From contig JAJNNX010000003.1 of assembly GCA_023159155.1 (NCBI GenBank), positions 2,046,001 through 2,110,000 on the forward strand: 64,000 nucleotides of DNA. The letters run 5' to 3'. The stretch comes from Ustulina deusta (lineage: Eukaryota; Ascomycota; Sordariomycetes; Xylariales; Xylariaceae). This document shows, in pieces, positions 10,843 through 23,267 of this stretch. Positions within the stretch are counted from its first letter, which is position 1; each line of letters opens with the position of its first letter. The notes beneath the pieces were generated by a model. That model made no database searches, was not told where the DNA came from, and saw only the letters and a list, made by a program, of their open reading frames with translations. A program made the translations under genes and the position numbers.

Positions 10843-13373
10843 GATGATGTGGATTTGTTATGGGGTAAGGAACGAACTCAACACGCGAAGAAAAAGCAAC
10901 AGATGGGGACGATGGACTGGAGTGGGTGTTGGTGGAGGAATAGTGAACTAAAGAAGAAAAGAGAGGTCCTCTCTGGGGAAAGGGGCTGGGGAAGTGCATA
11001 TTTATACATGTATGTATACGCACAGGTTCAACGGCCCTTCGGACGGCTAGACACATGGAATGCTTGACTAGCGCGGCGAGGTCAAACCTGTCTGTAGCCA
11101 CCCGGATTCCTGCGTGAGAACGAGAATGTGCGAGCAGGAGGGGTGAGGATGTGGATATATGGGTGGGTATTGTTGCCCACTCGATGTAGATCTTGCCTCG
11201 AGCGACAACAGAATCCCTATTGGATGTAGTCTAGATACTTCTTTATACCTGGTGCGGTGCTGTGACTTCGCGGCACGACTGTGTAGAGACGTGAGTGTCG
11301 ACATGTCCTATTGTGCTATAAGATCCAGGTAGAACGGTCAAGGGCGTGTCACATCCTCTTCCAGCCGTGCAAAGAATTCGGCCGATGGTGATGTCAGAAA
11401 ACAGGAGGCTACTCGTATCAGCGATAAGAGAGCCTACTAAATAGGTTTCCTCTCTGCCTTCGGGCCTGCTGTAGGTTGGGCATAAGCTAACAAGCAGAAA
11501 GCTAATGAAGTTAGACGAGGGCTAAGGCGCTCGCGCCGAGGAAGAGATGCTCGTCAGGGGCGGAGAGAAATGTCAACTAGTCTCCTCATCTCTGACCTCA
11601 TGTCTCCCAACTGGTGGAGTTGTGTCTTCGCTACGTTGGACGGCGACGCGAGTATGAACGAGTGGCCCAATCCTCAACTCAATTTTTATTTGCCCAAGTG
11701 CATCCGATGGGCTGTGAATAATTATTGATGCCAGAACGCACGTCAACCATCAAGTTGGGGTCCTCCCGGGGGTGGGCGGAGTGATTGATGAGGATCGATA
11801 GCCAGGGCATAGGCCAGGGTCGTGCGGGCCAGGGATCTGAGCAGCAGAGGAAATTTATTTGGTTTTGACGGCATAAAGTTCCATCTGATATGCGGGAACA
11901 TGTCGGAACCAAGTAACGATACCTCGTCGTGCAGCGATGGTTTAAACAACACCCGGTACTTACTACTGTGCTATGGTATATAGAAATACCATAATAATGG
12001 AAACAACAACATCACTAACCGAGTACCGGAACGGGTTGCCAATGGAGGTGAATGATGGTGTGCAAGGCGTACCCGAAGGAGTGGTGACGAGATCCTTTTT
12101 CTTTTATTTTCTTTCTTTCTTTCACTGCGTCACTGTTATAGCACGTTGTACGTAGTTTGTATAGTAGTGTGTACTACCTACTGTACAGGTAACGTGTTGA
12201 TTACTGCATCACGTACTATACAGATCGCGGTCGATGGGAATAATATCTCCCATCTCTCGTCTCTGACCGTTTGCCCGCTGGTTTGTACGCTAGCTTGTCG
12301 TCATACATTTCAGTGTCGATTGATGAAGCTGATGGACTCGATAGAGGAGAACAGTGGTGACAGCAACTAACGTCATCACGCAGGCGCAAATACCTTCCGG
12401 GTAGATTGAAGCATACTTTGGGATAGATAGGGCGACAGAGATAAGGTTGATCTGACTCATTGGGTCTGTCGAGGTTTCAGGGTCGTGTTTTTGTTGGCGC
12501 CGACATATCAGGTAGGTTTTTCGAGAACAAGTCGGAAGCTGGGTGGAGACGGACAACTGCGCCGCCTTGTGCCTTGTGGGGCCCCTGCATGGTAATTACA
12601 CCAGGAGTGCGTGGTCTCAGTGCGTGGCAGCCGCAAGAACGACCAATGCATTCCTGCGTACCTAATCGCTGCAGAATGACGTCAGAGACACCCCACGGGC
12701 GAGTGGGACTTCCCGATACGTCATGGTGGCACTGATTAGATTTCTCTCCATAAGGTATAGTATGGTTCTTGAAGTTGTTTCTGGCGTGGTATTTGCTGTG
12801 GCGGCGAAACGATGAAGCGCGCCGTCGAGGGCGCTTGAGTTATCACGCTGCTTGGCTACCTCATCTAACGCCGGCGGTTAGAGAGGCGGCACCTAGTGGT
12901 AGTGATACATTAGACGGTAACCTCCACAGGTAGTAGAAGCTGCCAGTGTCATCTACACTTGTCGTGCATGTCTAACTTGAAGGTACTTCGGTATTCAATG
13001 TATGTCAGTTAGCTTGTGAACACGTTATGTTACGCAAATCTAAACTGCTCAGATAAAAGCTAGATATACACTATTATACCATACTTGGAATGCCCGTTTA
13101 TTAAATTTGAAGTTGGGCTTAAATAACTCTCAAGGCTGAGGCCTTTTCCCCTTTCCTTTTTTTTGAATGAAGGTATCCCATCAAGGTAAGTATTACTGTT
13201 ATACAGAATAACTAACTAACTGCAAGACCCTGAATGTACTATACTAACATACCTTAGTGAGTGCGTAGTCACATGTAGGTAGTGCTCTAGACAGGATGTC
13301 CGCCCCTCTCCTTAACCCCTCCAACTCCTCCAATCTAAGCCACCGACCAACCAGCCCCTCTGCATATAGGTAC

Positions 13374-13391
13374 TAGGTAGGTAGGTAGGTA
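13374..13391. repeat. (TAGG)n short tandem repeat
   Basis: Four consecutive TAGG units with flanking part units. It is one of many TAGGTA-rich clusters in the core intergenic DNA of this window. Confidence 0.8.
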
Positions 13392-13500
13392 TCCGGACTG
13401 ATACCGGAACCGAACTTTTAAGCCTCCGTGGCTTTTCGGCCCCAGAAAATCCAACGAATGGGGCCATAGCGTATTACGCGGTCTCCAGGACGAAAGGGTG

Positions 13501-13573
13501 TTTTTTTTTTTTTCACCTCAATCTACCCCGATTATTCTTATTCCTTAACTTGCCCCCCCCCCCCCCCCCCCCC
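13501..13573. repeat. T13 and C21 homopolymer runs
   Basis: A run of 13 T (13501-13513) is followed after 39 bases by a run of 21 C (13553-13573). The C run could form G-quadruplex/i-motif DNA. Its exact length is prone to sequencing error. Confidence 0.85.
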
Positions 13574-14166
13574 GCTCGTTTACTTCATTCCGCATTTTAT
13601 TTTCGGTCGGCCCCACCTACAATTTAGTAAGGTGTGTGCTTGTACTATGGATGGCGTACATCGGTGTATGTATGGATGCATGGTAGGCAATTAGGTACTA
13701 GTAAACTGATCGGCATCGTTCTGCCGATGTTGGTGATGTTGTTGGTGGATTCATGCAGTGATCAGATATTGCCCGTCATAAAATCAATACCCGTTCGTGT
13801 CAGTACCCGTGAGTCTTACCCTGAAATCAGTCGACAATTCAACAGATACGTGGAAAGGCACATGCAAGTCCGCGCAAGTTCAGGGTACTGTTCCGGGGGT
13901 CTGGCAGGGGGGACAAGGTTCATCAACGGCATCCTCCTTGTCGCCTTGGTGGTAGGAGTGCAGATGCTCAGTAGTGCATGTCGGTCGGACGATTCAGGTA
14001 CATGATGCGAGATCTTTACCCTATTCGCATCGCCGCAAGCATAAAGTTGCTGCAGAGTGACGTAGGTGGCGGCAGGGTGAAGTATTAATGTAAAAATGAT
14101 TCCCCCCTCACCATTTAATATTTTTGTCTGAACCACGTGTTGTGCATATTACCTACTCGAGGCAGG

Positions 14167-14214
14167 CTTGCTCGGCTCTGTCACGGACCGTCCGTGACAG
14201 AATATCCAAGCAAG
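14167..14214. repeat. Long perfect palindrome with an outer stem
   Basis: CTGTCACGGAC (14178-14188) and its exact reverse complement (14190-14200) are separated by one base. A second pair of arms, CTTGCTCGG (14167-14175) and CCAAGCAAG (14206-14214), pairs with one mismatch. As RNA or cruciform this would be a stable hairpin. No gene is adjacent. Confidence 0.9.
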
Positions 14215-17200
14215 AATGATGTACACCAGATAGATGTTGTTATAGCTAATAAGCATAGGTTTTACAGGCATCGAGCATTACTAAAGTACCTACTTAGTAG
14301 TGATATATAGGTTACCTCTTTGCCAAGACAGTTCGTTCATCACTCGCTGCCTACCAGAGGCACTTCGGCATGCCAAATTTTTATTCCTGTATTCTCTCTT
14401 CCCAGGCTTTACGTGTCAACGAAAGGCTACCAAACGCACCATGACTAGGACTGTGACTCAGGTAGGTAATACCATGACTACATGTGGTACTGCATAGCAT
14501 GACTCGTACGGTCGCAAAAGGCCAAGGGCTGGGCTCTACGTGGTGCAGGGCTGACAGAAGAACGGGCAGAAAACGGATACTGGAGCAGAGGGGCCGAAGA
14601 ATAAGAGTTGGTCGGAAACGTTCCATCTGTTTACGATGGAGCGGGAATGAGTGCCTGAGAAGAACGTGAGGCTACCGAATTCCTATTCGGGATGTCTGCT
14701 GTGCTGTTCAATACGAGTCATAATCGACATTATTGTATATAGTTTATGTGCGGTATGGTCTCGTTAACATTTAAGGGCAGATCACCCCAAGATCTGCATA
14801 CATTGTATTACGCTTGTGGAATGAATTATTTTGTTTATTATGTGTATGGTTTTTCTGCCCCCTTGATTCAATGCCTTGCTTAACGTTCAACTCCAACTCC
14901 AACATTGACTTCTTAGACATGCAGTAGGATTCATAATTACAAGTATTCTTTTGATAGGCAACCTAATTCCGCATTATCTCACCCGCCCAACACACCGCTC
15001 CAACCGACATGTATCCAAGTTCCGGCTGCAACACCCGTGCATATATATGGCACCCACTGACGTTAGAACCAGCTATCTGCTATCTACATAGTACCTACAC
15101 ATAAGCGGCTACCTGTATACAGTGTCACTCCACGTAAGCACGTCTTTTTTTCCCCACAAATAGCTGTATCTGTCGACGAAAAAAAGGCCTATCTCCGTCT
15201 GCACTATGCAATACTTAGGTATTGGAACGTCCGCCTATGCGGCTGATGTGCAGGTTCGGAACCAGAGTTGAGGTCTGCTTATCGCCTCCAAATAGGTATA
15301 TGTAAGTAGGTAGGTAGTAATGATACAGGGGATACACAAGGAATGACTGAGAGGGTGTGATAGGACGTCTACCCTACATAGACGATAGACACATTCACAA
15401 AACCCTCGCTATTCCCGAGATAATCATATACCTCTATGAGCAGAAACTCGAAGATATATACTTGTAGTACGGCCGCGGGCTGCTGTAATGATAATGTCCT
15501 ATGATGACGCCGGCCCGTGTGACCTGTCTTTTCATTGTCTTGTCATGGTATCTTATGCTCTATATTTTACCTTTCCACCAATTCACACTCACTCGCCTCG
15601 GTAGTTCGTAGCGTTCTCTTCCACCCGTTGTACATTATGCCTCAGTTGTTCTGGCTGGGAGAAGGATTTGTTTTTCTATTTACATTGTGCAAGCTCATTC
15701 ACGTTGATTTCTCTCCCGCACAACTTAATCGCACCTTTATCTGTAATCTCAAGTATTCTCTCCCTCGTTGTCAGCGTCTTCGACGATGGCCGTTAATCGT
15801 GATGCTTGCCCAATGAGCTGGCCGTTTATGTGAAATCTTGGCCCAAAACATCGGGAATATATTAATCTGAGTCTCCACGGAAATGGTGAAGACAACGAAT
15901 TAGATGCTAGATTCTGTAGCATATGCTACCTTCTCCGCTTCAGGATTCAAATACCATGAACATGTCGTGAAACCCCATGTCGTCGTCTCGGTTGCGTCGA
16001 TTGGATCGTCTTAACTAACGAACTACTATTCTTGGAGGTTGAAAATTTGGTGAAGTGTTCGATCCAACATGGTGTGAAGCTGTAGAGATGATGTTTCTGC
16101 TATTGTTAGTCAGACCGCATACCCCGTATTACATACCTACACAATGCAGACAGACTGTTGAAATTGGTCCACGAATGTATTTTGAAGGCCTTCGCACCAT
16201 ATCAAGTGTCAACTACATACGAGAAGAATACAATCCTGGACACGCAGTTACATGCCGTAATAAAAATACAGTTGGAAAAGAATATACAAATAGGTAGGGC
16301 AGAATGTCAAGTACCTGACACCTGCCTACGGCCTAAGTGGTATACTGGTATAAATGTCTTGTCAGTTCTAACTGCTGATTATAGCTTAGGTCTCTAACTA
16401 TTCTATAACAGAATACACTGTAATCAAGGTTTCTAAGCTTTATAACCAATTGCATACTACTATTGAAATAAATACACTATAAGCAAACAAATCGCGCTGT
16501 GGAAAAGTTCATCATGTTGTGTCATGAAAAAAAAAGAACCAGTTTGTACCTACCTATATAATAGCTTAGTGATAGCCAAAGAAGTTGTAACCCTTGCGCA
16601 ACAACAAGCTTCATCACCCCGGCATACGATGAACCGCTTCATGACATGTTAGATATAAAAAACGCCTTTTGTGTACTATATATCTCACTAACTACATTTA
16701 TGCTGCCTATCTGTCGTGAATAATTACTGCTACAGCTAAAAAGAGTTGTTTAGAAGCAACATCTATCTAAGATATCATTAGGTACCTGCCACAGTACAAC
16801 TAATTACCGTTCATTGTAACCGATCTAAGTAGCCACAATCTCGATACCTGTATTATAGTAATGGCGGATATGTGTTGTTAACATAGGAATAAATTCGCGA
16901 TAAGTCTATTAAAAGGCTGAAGAAAGCCGTCATACTCGCTCAGATCAACCACCAACCCATCTACCGCGGGTACTGGAGGCAACACTTAAGAATAGTGTAT
17001 TTCTACTGTTACTCAATATTCTATAAAGATAAAAACATTGAGAAGTTTTGTTCGTTTATTTGCTGGACAAAGTTGAGTGGTATGTAAATAAGTACGTGAG
17101 TAAGTACATACGGGTCCTCCCTGCCGAAACGCCGATGCTACGTTGAGGTGCGAATCTAAACCGAGCTTCCTTTTTTTTCTCTGGCTCTTATGTCCTCCTT

Positions 17201-17360
17201 ACCCCCTCAGAGAGCGTGAGTGGCATTTAGTTCTTGCTTCCGATCACTGTGTGCAAACAATTGGTCTCGCAATTTCGAGCCCCGTCGTCACGCACAGCCG
17301 TCCTCTGAGCTTACCCTGCGTCTCGATGCTACCTTGTTACGTATGATCAGTACACCGGCA

Positions 17361-19253
17361 TCATACATGTATCTTATCTGCCCACGGCACCGGGTACGTG
17401 CCAACCCAGTCTGCCACCTCAGCCCGCAACTGGATGATCTCGGAGTCCTCCTCCCCGTTGCCCAGATAGTCGAAGAAGAACTTGAGCCTGTACTTCTCAC
17501 CCTTCTCCTCGGCTGCCTTGCGGGCGGTCTTGTCGACACGTGCGGCAATGGTGACGGCACGGCCGATAATGTCGGCGACTCGCGTGAAGTCGCTCTCAGT
17601 GAAGCCCCGTGTCGTCATGGCCGGTGTGCCTATGCGCAGTCCGCCCGGCATCATGGCTGATTTATCCCCGGGAACCGTGTTCTTATTGCTGGCCACGCCG
17701 ACGAGCTCGAGCACGCGCTCCACGCGGGCACCGTCGACACCTTGAGGCTTTAGGTCTACCAGCAGCAGATGATTATCGGTGCCGCCGCTGACGAGCTTGT
17801 AGCCTAGGCCGCCGCTATTCTTAGAATCGCCGAGGCGCGTCGCTAACGCTTTGGCGTTTAGGAGGACCTGTTCCTGATATGCGCGAAACTCGGGGGTCTG
17901 CGCTTGCTGGAGGGCGACGGCCAGGGCTGTTATCGTGTGATTATGGGGGCCGCCTTGGTGGCCGGGGAAGACTGCCTGGTTGATGGGCCCTTCGAGGTTA
18001 TACTTGATCTCATCCTTGGTTTTGGGGTTCACCTTGCGGACGCCTTTTCTGAAGAAGATCATGGCCCCTCGGGGGCCGCGCAAGCTCTTGTGGCTGGTCG
18101 TGGTTACAATGTCTGCGAAGCTGAAGGGGCTGGGGATTACCTTGGCGGCAACGAGGCCCGAAATATGGGCCATGTCAGCCATCAGGTAGGCGTTCACCTT
18201 ATCACAGGTGGCCTTCATCTGCTTGTAATCAACGAAGCGACTGTAGGCGCTTGCGCCACCTACGATGATCTTGGGGCGGTATATCTGTGCTAGTTCGTCA
18301 AGCTTTTCATAGTCAATGAGGCCGGTCTCCTCATCTAACCGATAGGGCACAGTCTCAAAGTACTTGGATACGGCGGATATCTTCTTGGTGGGAGTCTGAT
18401 AGCCGTGGGAGAGGTGACCACCGTGGGGAAGGTCAAGCCCCATGAGACGATCGTGAGTGTGCATGAGGGCGGAGTAGACGTAGAGGTTGGCTGGAGCGCC
18501 GGAGAGAGCTATCATCATGGGATGGATGGGTTAGACATAGGTTGCAGAACACAGGGGATATCGAGGTGCCGGGATAGGGGAGAGAGAGAAAGAGAGAGAG
18601 TACATACGCTGTACGTTGACACCCCATTCCTTCCCATCCAGACCAAAAGTCTCGAGGGCTCTCTGTTGGCAAAGTCGTTCGGCCTGATCTATGAATTCGT
18701 TTCCGCCGTAGTAACGTGCGCCGGGATAACCTTCCGAGTACTTGTCTGGCGCAACAAGTCAGCTGTGTCGACATGGCATCGCGGTGTGGTCTGGGCCTGC
18801 CTACTCTGCATGACACTGCCCAGGGCATCGAGCACGGCCTGGGAGGTGAAGTTTTCGGAGGGGATGAGATTGATGAAGTGCTTCTGTCTGTTTTTCTCCT
18901 AGAGGCCGTCGTCAGGAGTCTGGGGCCAGGACCCATGGCGGTGGGCCATGACATCGTAGGGTTGCGTGGGAGTGGGATGTACCTTTTCGATTATGTCGAA
19001 GACGGCCGGGTCGGCCTGCTGGAGCCCCGCGGATAGCAACTGTGCGGGTTACGCGAGGTCAGCCAATTGGACGGAGGGCGCGCAAGAGAGCTAGCTAGCT
19101 GGTGGCAAGCAATACGACAACGACGACTGGTAGGCATACTCGCTGCTGGCCATCGAGGGCGGTGGAATATTGCGCTCTTCTGGGAACGGATTGAAGCCTC
19201 GAAAAGGAGCGGACGGCTCGCGAAGCGCCTCGGATGCTAGGAAGAAAGGACAT
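17361..19253 (-). CDS. SHM1: Serine hydroxymethyltransferase, mitochondrial
   Basis: PLP enzyme converting serine and tetrahydrofolate to glycine and 5,10-methylene-tetrahydrofolate. The model is complement(17361..18508, 18608..18745, 18805..18898, 18983..19039, 19140..19253), 516 aa, introns 59-100 nt. Exon 1 encodes an Arg/Ser-rich leader without acidic residues until about residue 34 ([19 protein letters not shown]...), typical of a mitochondrial presequence, so this is the mitochondrial isoform. Conserved blocks follow in order: [37 protein letters not shown], then the PLP-lysine motif [10 protein letters not shown] with Lys275. The C-terminal part is colinear with fungal SHMTs. One donor is GTAGGC, less usual but required by frame. 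Cleavage site is not defined. Confidence 0.94.
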
Positions 19254-21208
19254 GGCGGACGACGAATGGCGGACGGGGGCCGGTCTGGCCCTTCCACAGG
19301 CGGCGAGGGCGGCGATGACGGCGACACGGTCTGGTTTCGGGAGGCTGGTGAGGGCGTGCTGGTGGTGGTGATGGAGGTAGCGGCGGCGGGGGAGCGGGAA
19401 GTCGAGGATCGGTATCTCGTGTCTGCTGCGCGGGAAGCTCTCGCTTTAGAGGGGGTGGCCAATGGTAATTAGGATTGTTTATACGGCCGACTTGGAATCC
19501 GCGCGTGGTCGGTGTGGGTTTTCTACCTGGCCCGATCTGTGAGTGCCGGAGAAGACTGGAGGCGAGAGAGATCCGCGGTTGGATCCGGTGGATGGGAACT
19601 GTAGTGTCGAACTTAGACCGGACTGGGGAGAGACGAAGCTGGTGGACGGACTGATACCGCTGTGGTATACTACGATATCGGTGGGGCAAATCTGGGGTAT
19701 ATCGTCGTACTCGGTACATGGGCGTTCAATATATTCTCCGAGAGGAACCGAGTATTGAGTACCTACTGAGTGCGTGCTGCATAATTTCCTAGATAGCAGA
19801 TAGAGAGCAGATGGTGCCGCTAATACCTACTAGAGATGTCGATATAATCACTTTTTTCTTGTCACTTTTTTTGCCATGAGGCTGAAATTGAAACATCTGT
19901 CTATAATTGATAGCACAATTTATCCATATAAATAGAATTGCATTCAAGGCATTGTTTGCGATGGGCATTTCCTACCTTAGGTACCCAACTGGAACTACCT
20001 ACTACATGTTAAGCTTCATCATGTATCCGAGTGACATCTGCACCTACATGTACATACATATCCATACTTACTTAGTAGTATGTACTGTACTCAGCTGGCG
20101 ACTTCGGAGCTTTTCATTGGTTTCAATGTTCCCTCTTTACCTTATCTTGCAGTAGGTTTATCGTCCGTACTTGCAATCCTCAACACGTGATTGAAGGGGA
20201 CAAGCCCCACCGCCAGAGCTTCCTGTCATTCAAATTATCCACACAACGCCCTTTTCCCTCTCTCCTTCTTCTTCCTTTTTTTCTGTATCAACTATAATTG
20301 GGCGTGACGAGTCCGCTTTCTGTTCAGCAAGTTTCCGCTTCACCGCGGGAGCTATGCGCTTCATGTCCCTGGCGGCACCTCACCACCTAGAAGGGACAAT
20401 ATGAAGATATCTGATCCAATTCCAGTTGATCACCCTTGTTTATTTACCTGTGCAATTGCTCTCCGTTTTTTTGACCTTGACCCTGGGTCGGTAGTCCTGG
20501 CGATTTGGAGATCGGGCTATCAACCACTGACGGGATGTTCCAACTCCCGTATCATTTTACCAAGAGTTACCTAGGTAGCTAAGCATTCGATTCCATAGCT
20601 TATCACATGCCTAATTGAGAGGAGCCATGCATATGACGTTCCATCAATCGTAGATTGTGTGGCCAATTTTGTAGTCCATGCATGACTTACCATGCCATCT
20701 TTGATTGTCTCGATGCAGATTTGCTATCACAGTGTTGTTGACGGACCGATTGACCGCATCATCGCAGTGACGATTACCGTACCGCAGATACATTTATCAT
20801 TACGCAAAGCTCACAACTGCAAATGGAGCAATCGCCTCACGATAAAAGAGGTGTATAATGTACCCGGCGTCCTTTCCTAAGGTATCACAATCACCAAATC
20901 ATACGAGGACGAGAGCAACAGGGACCTTCAGTGAGAGGTGTCCAGATCATGGATTCCGTTTTCAATGCCGTACATGCAAAGCAATACAGCCCAAGGCTGT
21001 AGACGAAAATAGGAGAGACCCAACCATATACTCCGAATGCAGCCGTCTCAGATCAGAATCAGGGTTTCCATATGACATGCCGCCTAGCCAGGCGTCTATG
21101 GCGTCTGGCTGCAGAACGTCCATATGGCGTGTCGTCGTCGTTACCACGTCCCATTCACCTCCGTCACCCGCGCCGCCACCACGACCATGGATGCTTGGGC
21201 GTGTGCGC
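19254..21208. other. Spacer between SHMT and eL19
   Basis: Contains the SHMT promoter side (from 19254) and the 3' flank of eL19. AT-rich with TAGGTA words around 19760 and 20560. No gene or RNA is recognised. Confidence 0.6.
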
Positions 21209-22371
21209 CTATGCCTCCTCCTCGCCAGCCAGCTCATTGCGCTTGGCTGCTTGCCTCTCAGCCTTGCGCTCACGGGCGGCCTTGTTCTTCTGTCGTCTGA
21301 CGTCCATCTCCTCGGTGATGGCGCGCTCACGGGCCATCTCGGCCTTGGCGCGGTGAATCTGTAACCCGCGGGGGTCAGCATCTCTCAGCTACTCTACTCT
21401 AGAGACAAGTAGAAAATCAAAACGTACGTGTTCGACGAGGGCGCGCTTGTGCTTGAAGGCGTTACCCTTGCTGGAGTGGTACAGCTCGTGGTAGAGGTGC
21501 TTGTCGATCTTTCCGCTAGCACGGTACTTTACGAGCAGACGTCGGAGAACACGTTGGCGGCGCATCCATAGCACTTGTCTAGATAGGGACAAGTCAGTTA
21601 GTCAGTCGCGCACATAACAGTGACATGGTGGACCCCGGCGCTGGGTGGCAAGACATACTGAGGCATACGAGCGTCGGCGGTACCCTTTCTCTTACCGAAG
21701 CCACGGTGGCGACCATCACGTCGGGCCAGGTTCAACTCGCGGGCTCGGGATCGGGAGTGCATGGTGACGGGCTTGCGGATGATGAGGCCATCGCTGACGA
21801 GCTTGCGGATGGTCTGGCGGGAGTTGGCGTTGGAGATCTCGCTGACCTCATTGGGATCGAGCCAGATCTTTCGCTTGCCGCACCCGATGACGGACGCGGC
21901 AAGGCGCTTCTGCGTGCGGAGATTGACCCTGCGATGGGGGGACACATGTCAGCCTGGTTGTACAAATAGACCCCTCAGTTTATACATGTATATATAAAGA
22001 ATACAGTGGTATGGGTCCACTTGGATGCGATTTGCCGTTGACGCAGAAAGAAGAAGAGGAGGAGGAGGAGGAGGAGGAAATGTCGATAGTCGGTTTCGCA
22101 AGAGCCGAGGTGAGTGATGAACAACGAATGACGGATAGTCGGGTTGTCGCTAGAATTGTCGTTGTGTCGAATCGACGACGGCTTCACCCGTCCAGCTCGC
22201 AGGCTGAGGTTATTCGTCCGTGTCTCCATCTCTCTCCTCTTCCTCTTCCTCCTCCTCCTCCGCCCTGTCGAGTATGCAACATCGAGATGATCATCATCAA
22301 CAGTCAATCGTGCATCGCCTGTCGGACTGACTATTCGAGGAAAGAGCGAGAGAATTGGGTTCGACTTACAT
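21209..22371 (-). CDS. rpl19: 60S ribosomal protein eL19
   Basis: Component of the large cytosolic ribosomal subunit. The model is complement(21209..21358, 21428..21578, 21659..21928, 22370..22371), 190 aa, the normal length. The protein follows the family consensus: [13 protein letters not shown] near the N-terminus, [12 protein letters not shown], then [24 protein letters not shown], a Lys-rich [18 protein letters not shown] segment, and a long basic C-terminal helix ending GEEEA. Introns are 69, 80 and 441 nt. Unusual: the initiator ATG is itself split, AT in exon 1 (22370-22371, followed by GTAAGTC) and G at the start of exon 2 (after CATCGCAG). The long first intron contains a (GAG)n run at about 22048-22080 on the plus strand. 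Confidence 0.93.
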
Positions 22372-23267
22372 CTTGGGGATTGAGGCTGGGTGATGGCCAA
22401 AGTTGCGCTGTGGTGGTTAGTAAAAAAAAAAGTGGTCGTGGTGGTTGTGCTGGGACAGAGGGTTTGATGTAAAATTGACTGAGTAGTGAGCAAGAGCCCC
22501 CTCAATGCATTCCCTAGCTGTTCCTCCTTAGGCAGTTGGGGCCACACAGAATTTCTCACCGGCCTTCCCGCCTGTGCTTAGTTGTGGTAGTTTTGGCCCC
22601 GGCTTTTGTCCGGCTAAGCGAGTTTGCCCTCCTCTTTTTCCACGGTCACCTGACTCTGTTATCTTATCAAGCCTTATCGCTTACTAACATTTTGTTATCT
22701 TATCAACCCTCCCTGTATACCTAGGTACTTACTAGCGTAATGTATCCTGTATGAATTGAAGCCACCACCATTCTAGGTACCTCTCATCATGATTTCAACC
22801 TATATAGGCACCAAGCCACTATTCAAGTAGATACATTGAATTGAACTTGAGAATTAAACTGTAGGATCTTCATCATGAGTACATATCCATATTCTGCTAG
22901 TGGAATTGCTATTATCCGTCTGGCTTTGTCTCGCTACAGCACCATATACACCCCCATTCAGGAATCACTGGGTAGTCGACCTTTGCTCTATGTGTAGTGG
23001 AAGCATACTTAGTACCGATGTTTAGAAAGAGAATAACGTACTTACAAGTTTCTTAGTAGACATTGAATATGCCTGGTCGCTGTCGGATTTATGAGCAGAC
23101 ATTGAAGTCACGTCGATGGTTTGCTACTGGGAATACAGCAGTCCTCATCCTACACATCAGTCGACACGTAACTTGGAATTACTTTCATTTTATCCGTTTT
23201 ATCTGCCCGGGATGTACCCGTCTTCATGCTATCGTCATCGTTACTGCCAATGTCACCCCTGTCTCCT
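22372..23267. promoter_or_regulatory. eL19 upstream region with paired GATA-like sites
   Basis: Between the eL19 start and the GCN1 stop. A 13-nt direct repeat GTTATCTTATCAA occurs at 22658-22670 and 22694-22706, with another CTTATC at 22673-22678. On the minus (sense) strand these read GATAAG-type cores about 290-335 bp upstream of the split ATG. The rest shows no gene. Confidence 0.6.

Larger units (their letters stand above)
10843..17360. other. 6.5 kb gene-poor spacer
   Basis: The longest gap in the core part. It runs from the HAD gene's 5' flank to the SHMT 3' end. It contains TAGG tandem words, a T13 run, a C21 run, a strong palindrome at 14167-14214 and AT-rich DNA from about 14.7 to 17.1 kb. 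Several short open frames exist but none begins with a good ATG and looks coding. It may hold a decayed element or a long non-coding transcript; neither can be shown here. Confidence 0.5.

Noticed and set aside
13634..14005. 123-codon plus-strand frame in the gene-poor spacer
   Set aside because: It lacks an ATG at its start, has no recognised domain and lies beside homopolymer runs.
16050..16085. GTTCGATCC resembling a tRNA T-loop
   Set aside because: No flanking T-stem, acceptor stem, D-loop or anticodon arm can be formed.
19091..19719. Two long Pro/Ser/Arg-rich frames at the 5' end of SHMT
   Set aside because: They overlap the true first exon in other frames; only the 19140-19253 frame gives a mitochondrial leader that splices in phase.
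22048..22080. Acidic (Glu) repeat frame from the (GAG)n run
   Set aside because: It lies in the first intron of eL19 and is a simple-sequence artefact, not a gene.
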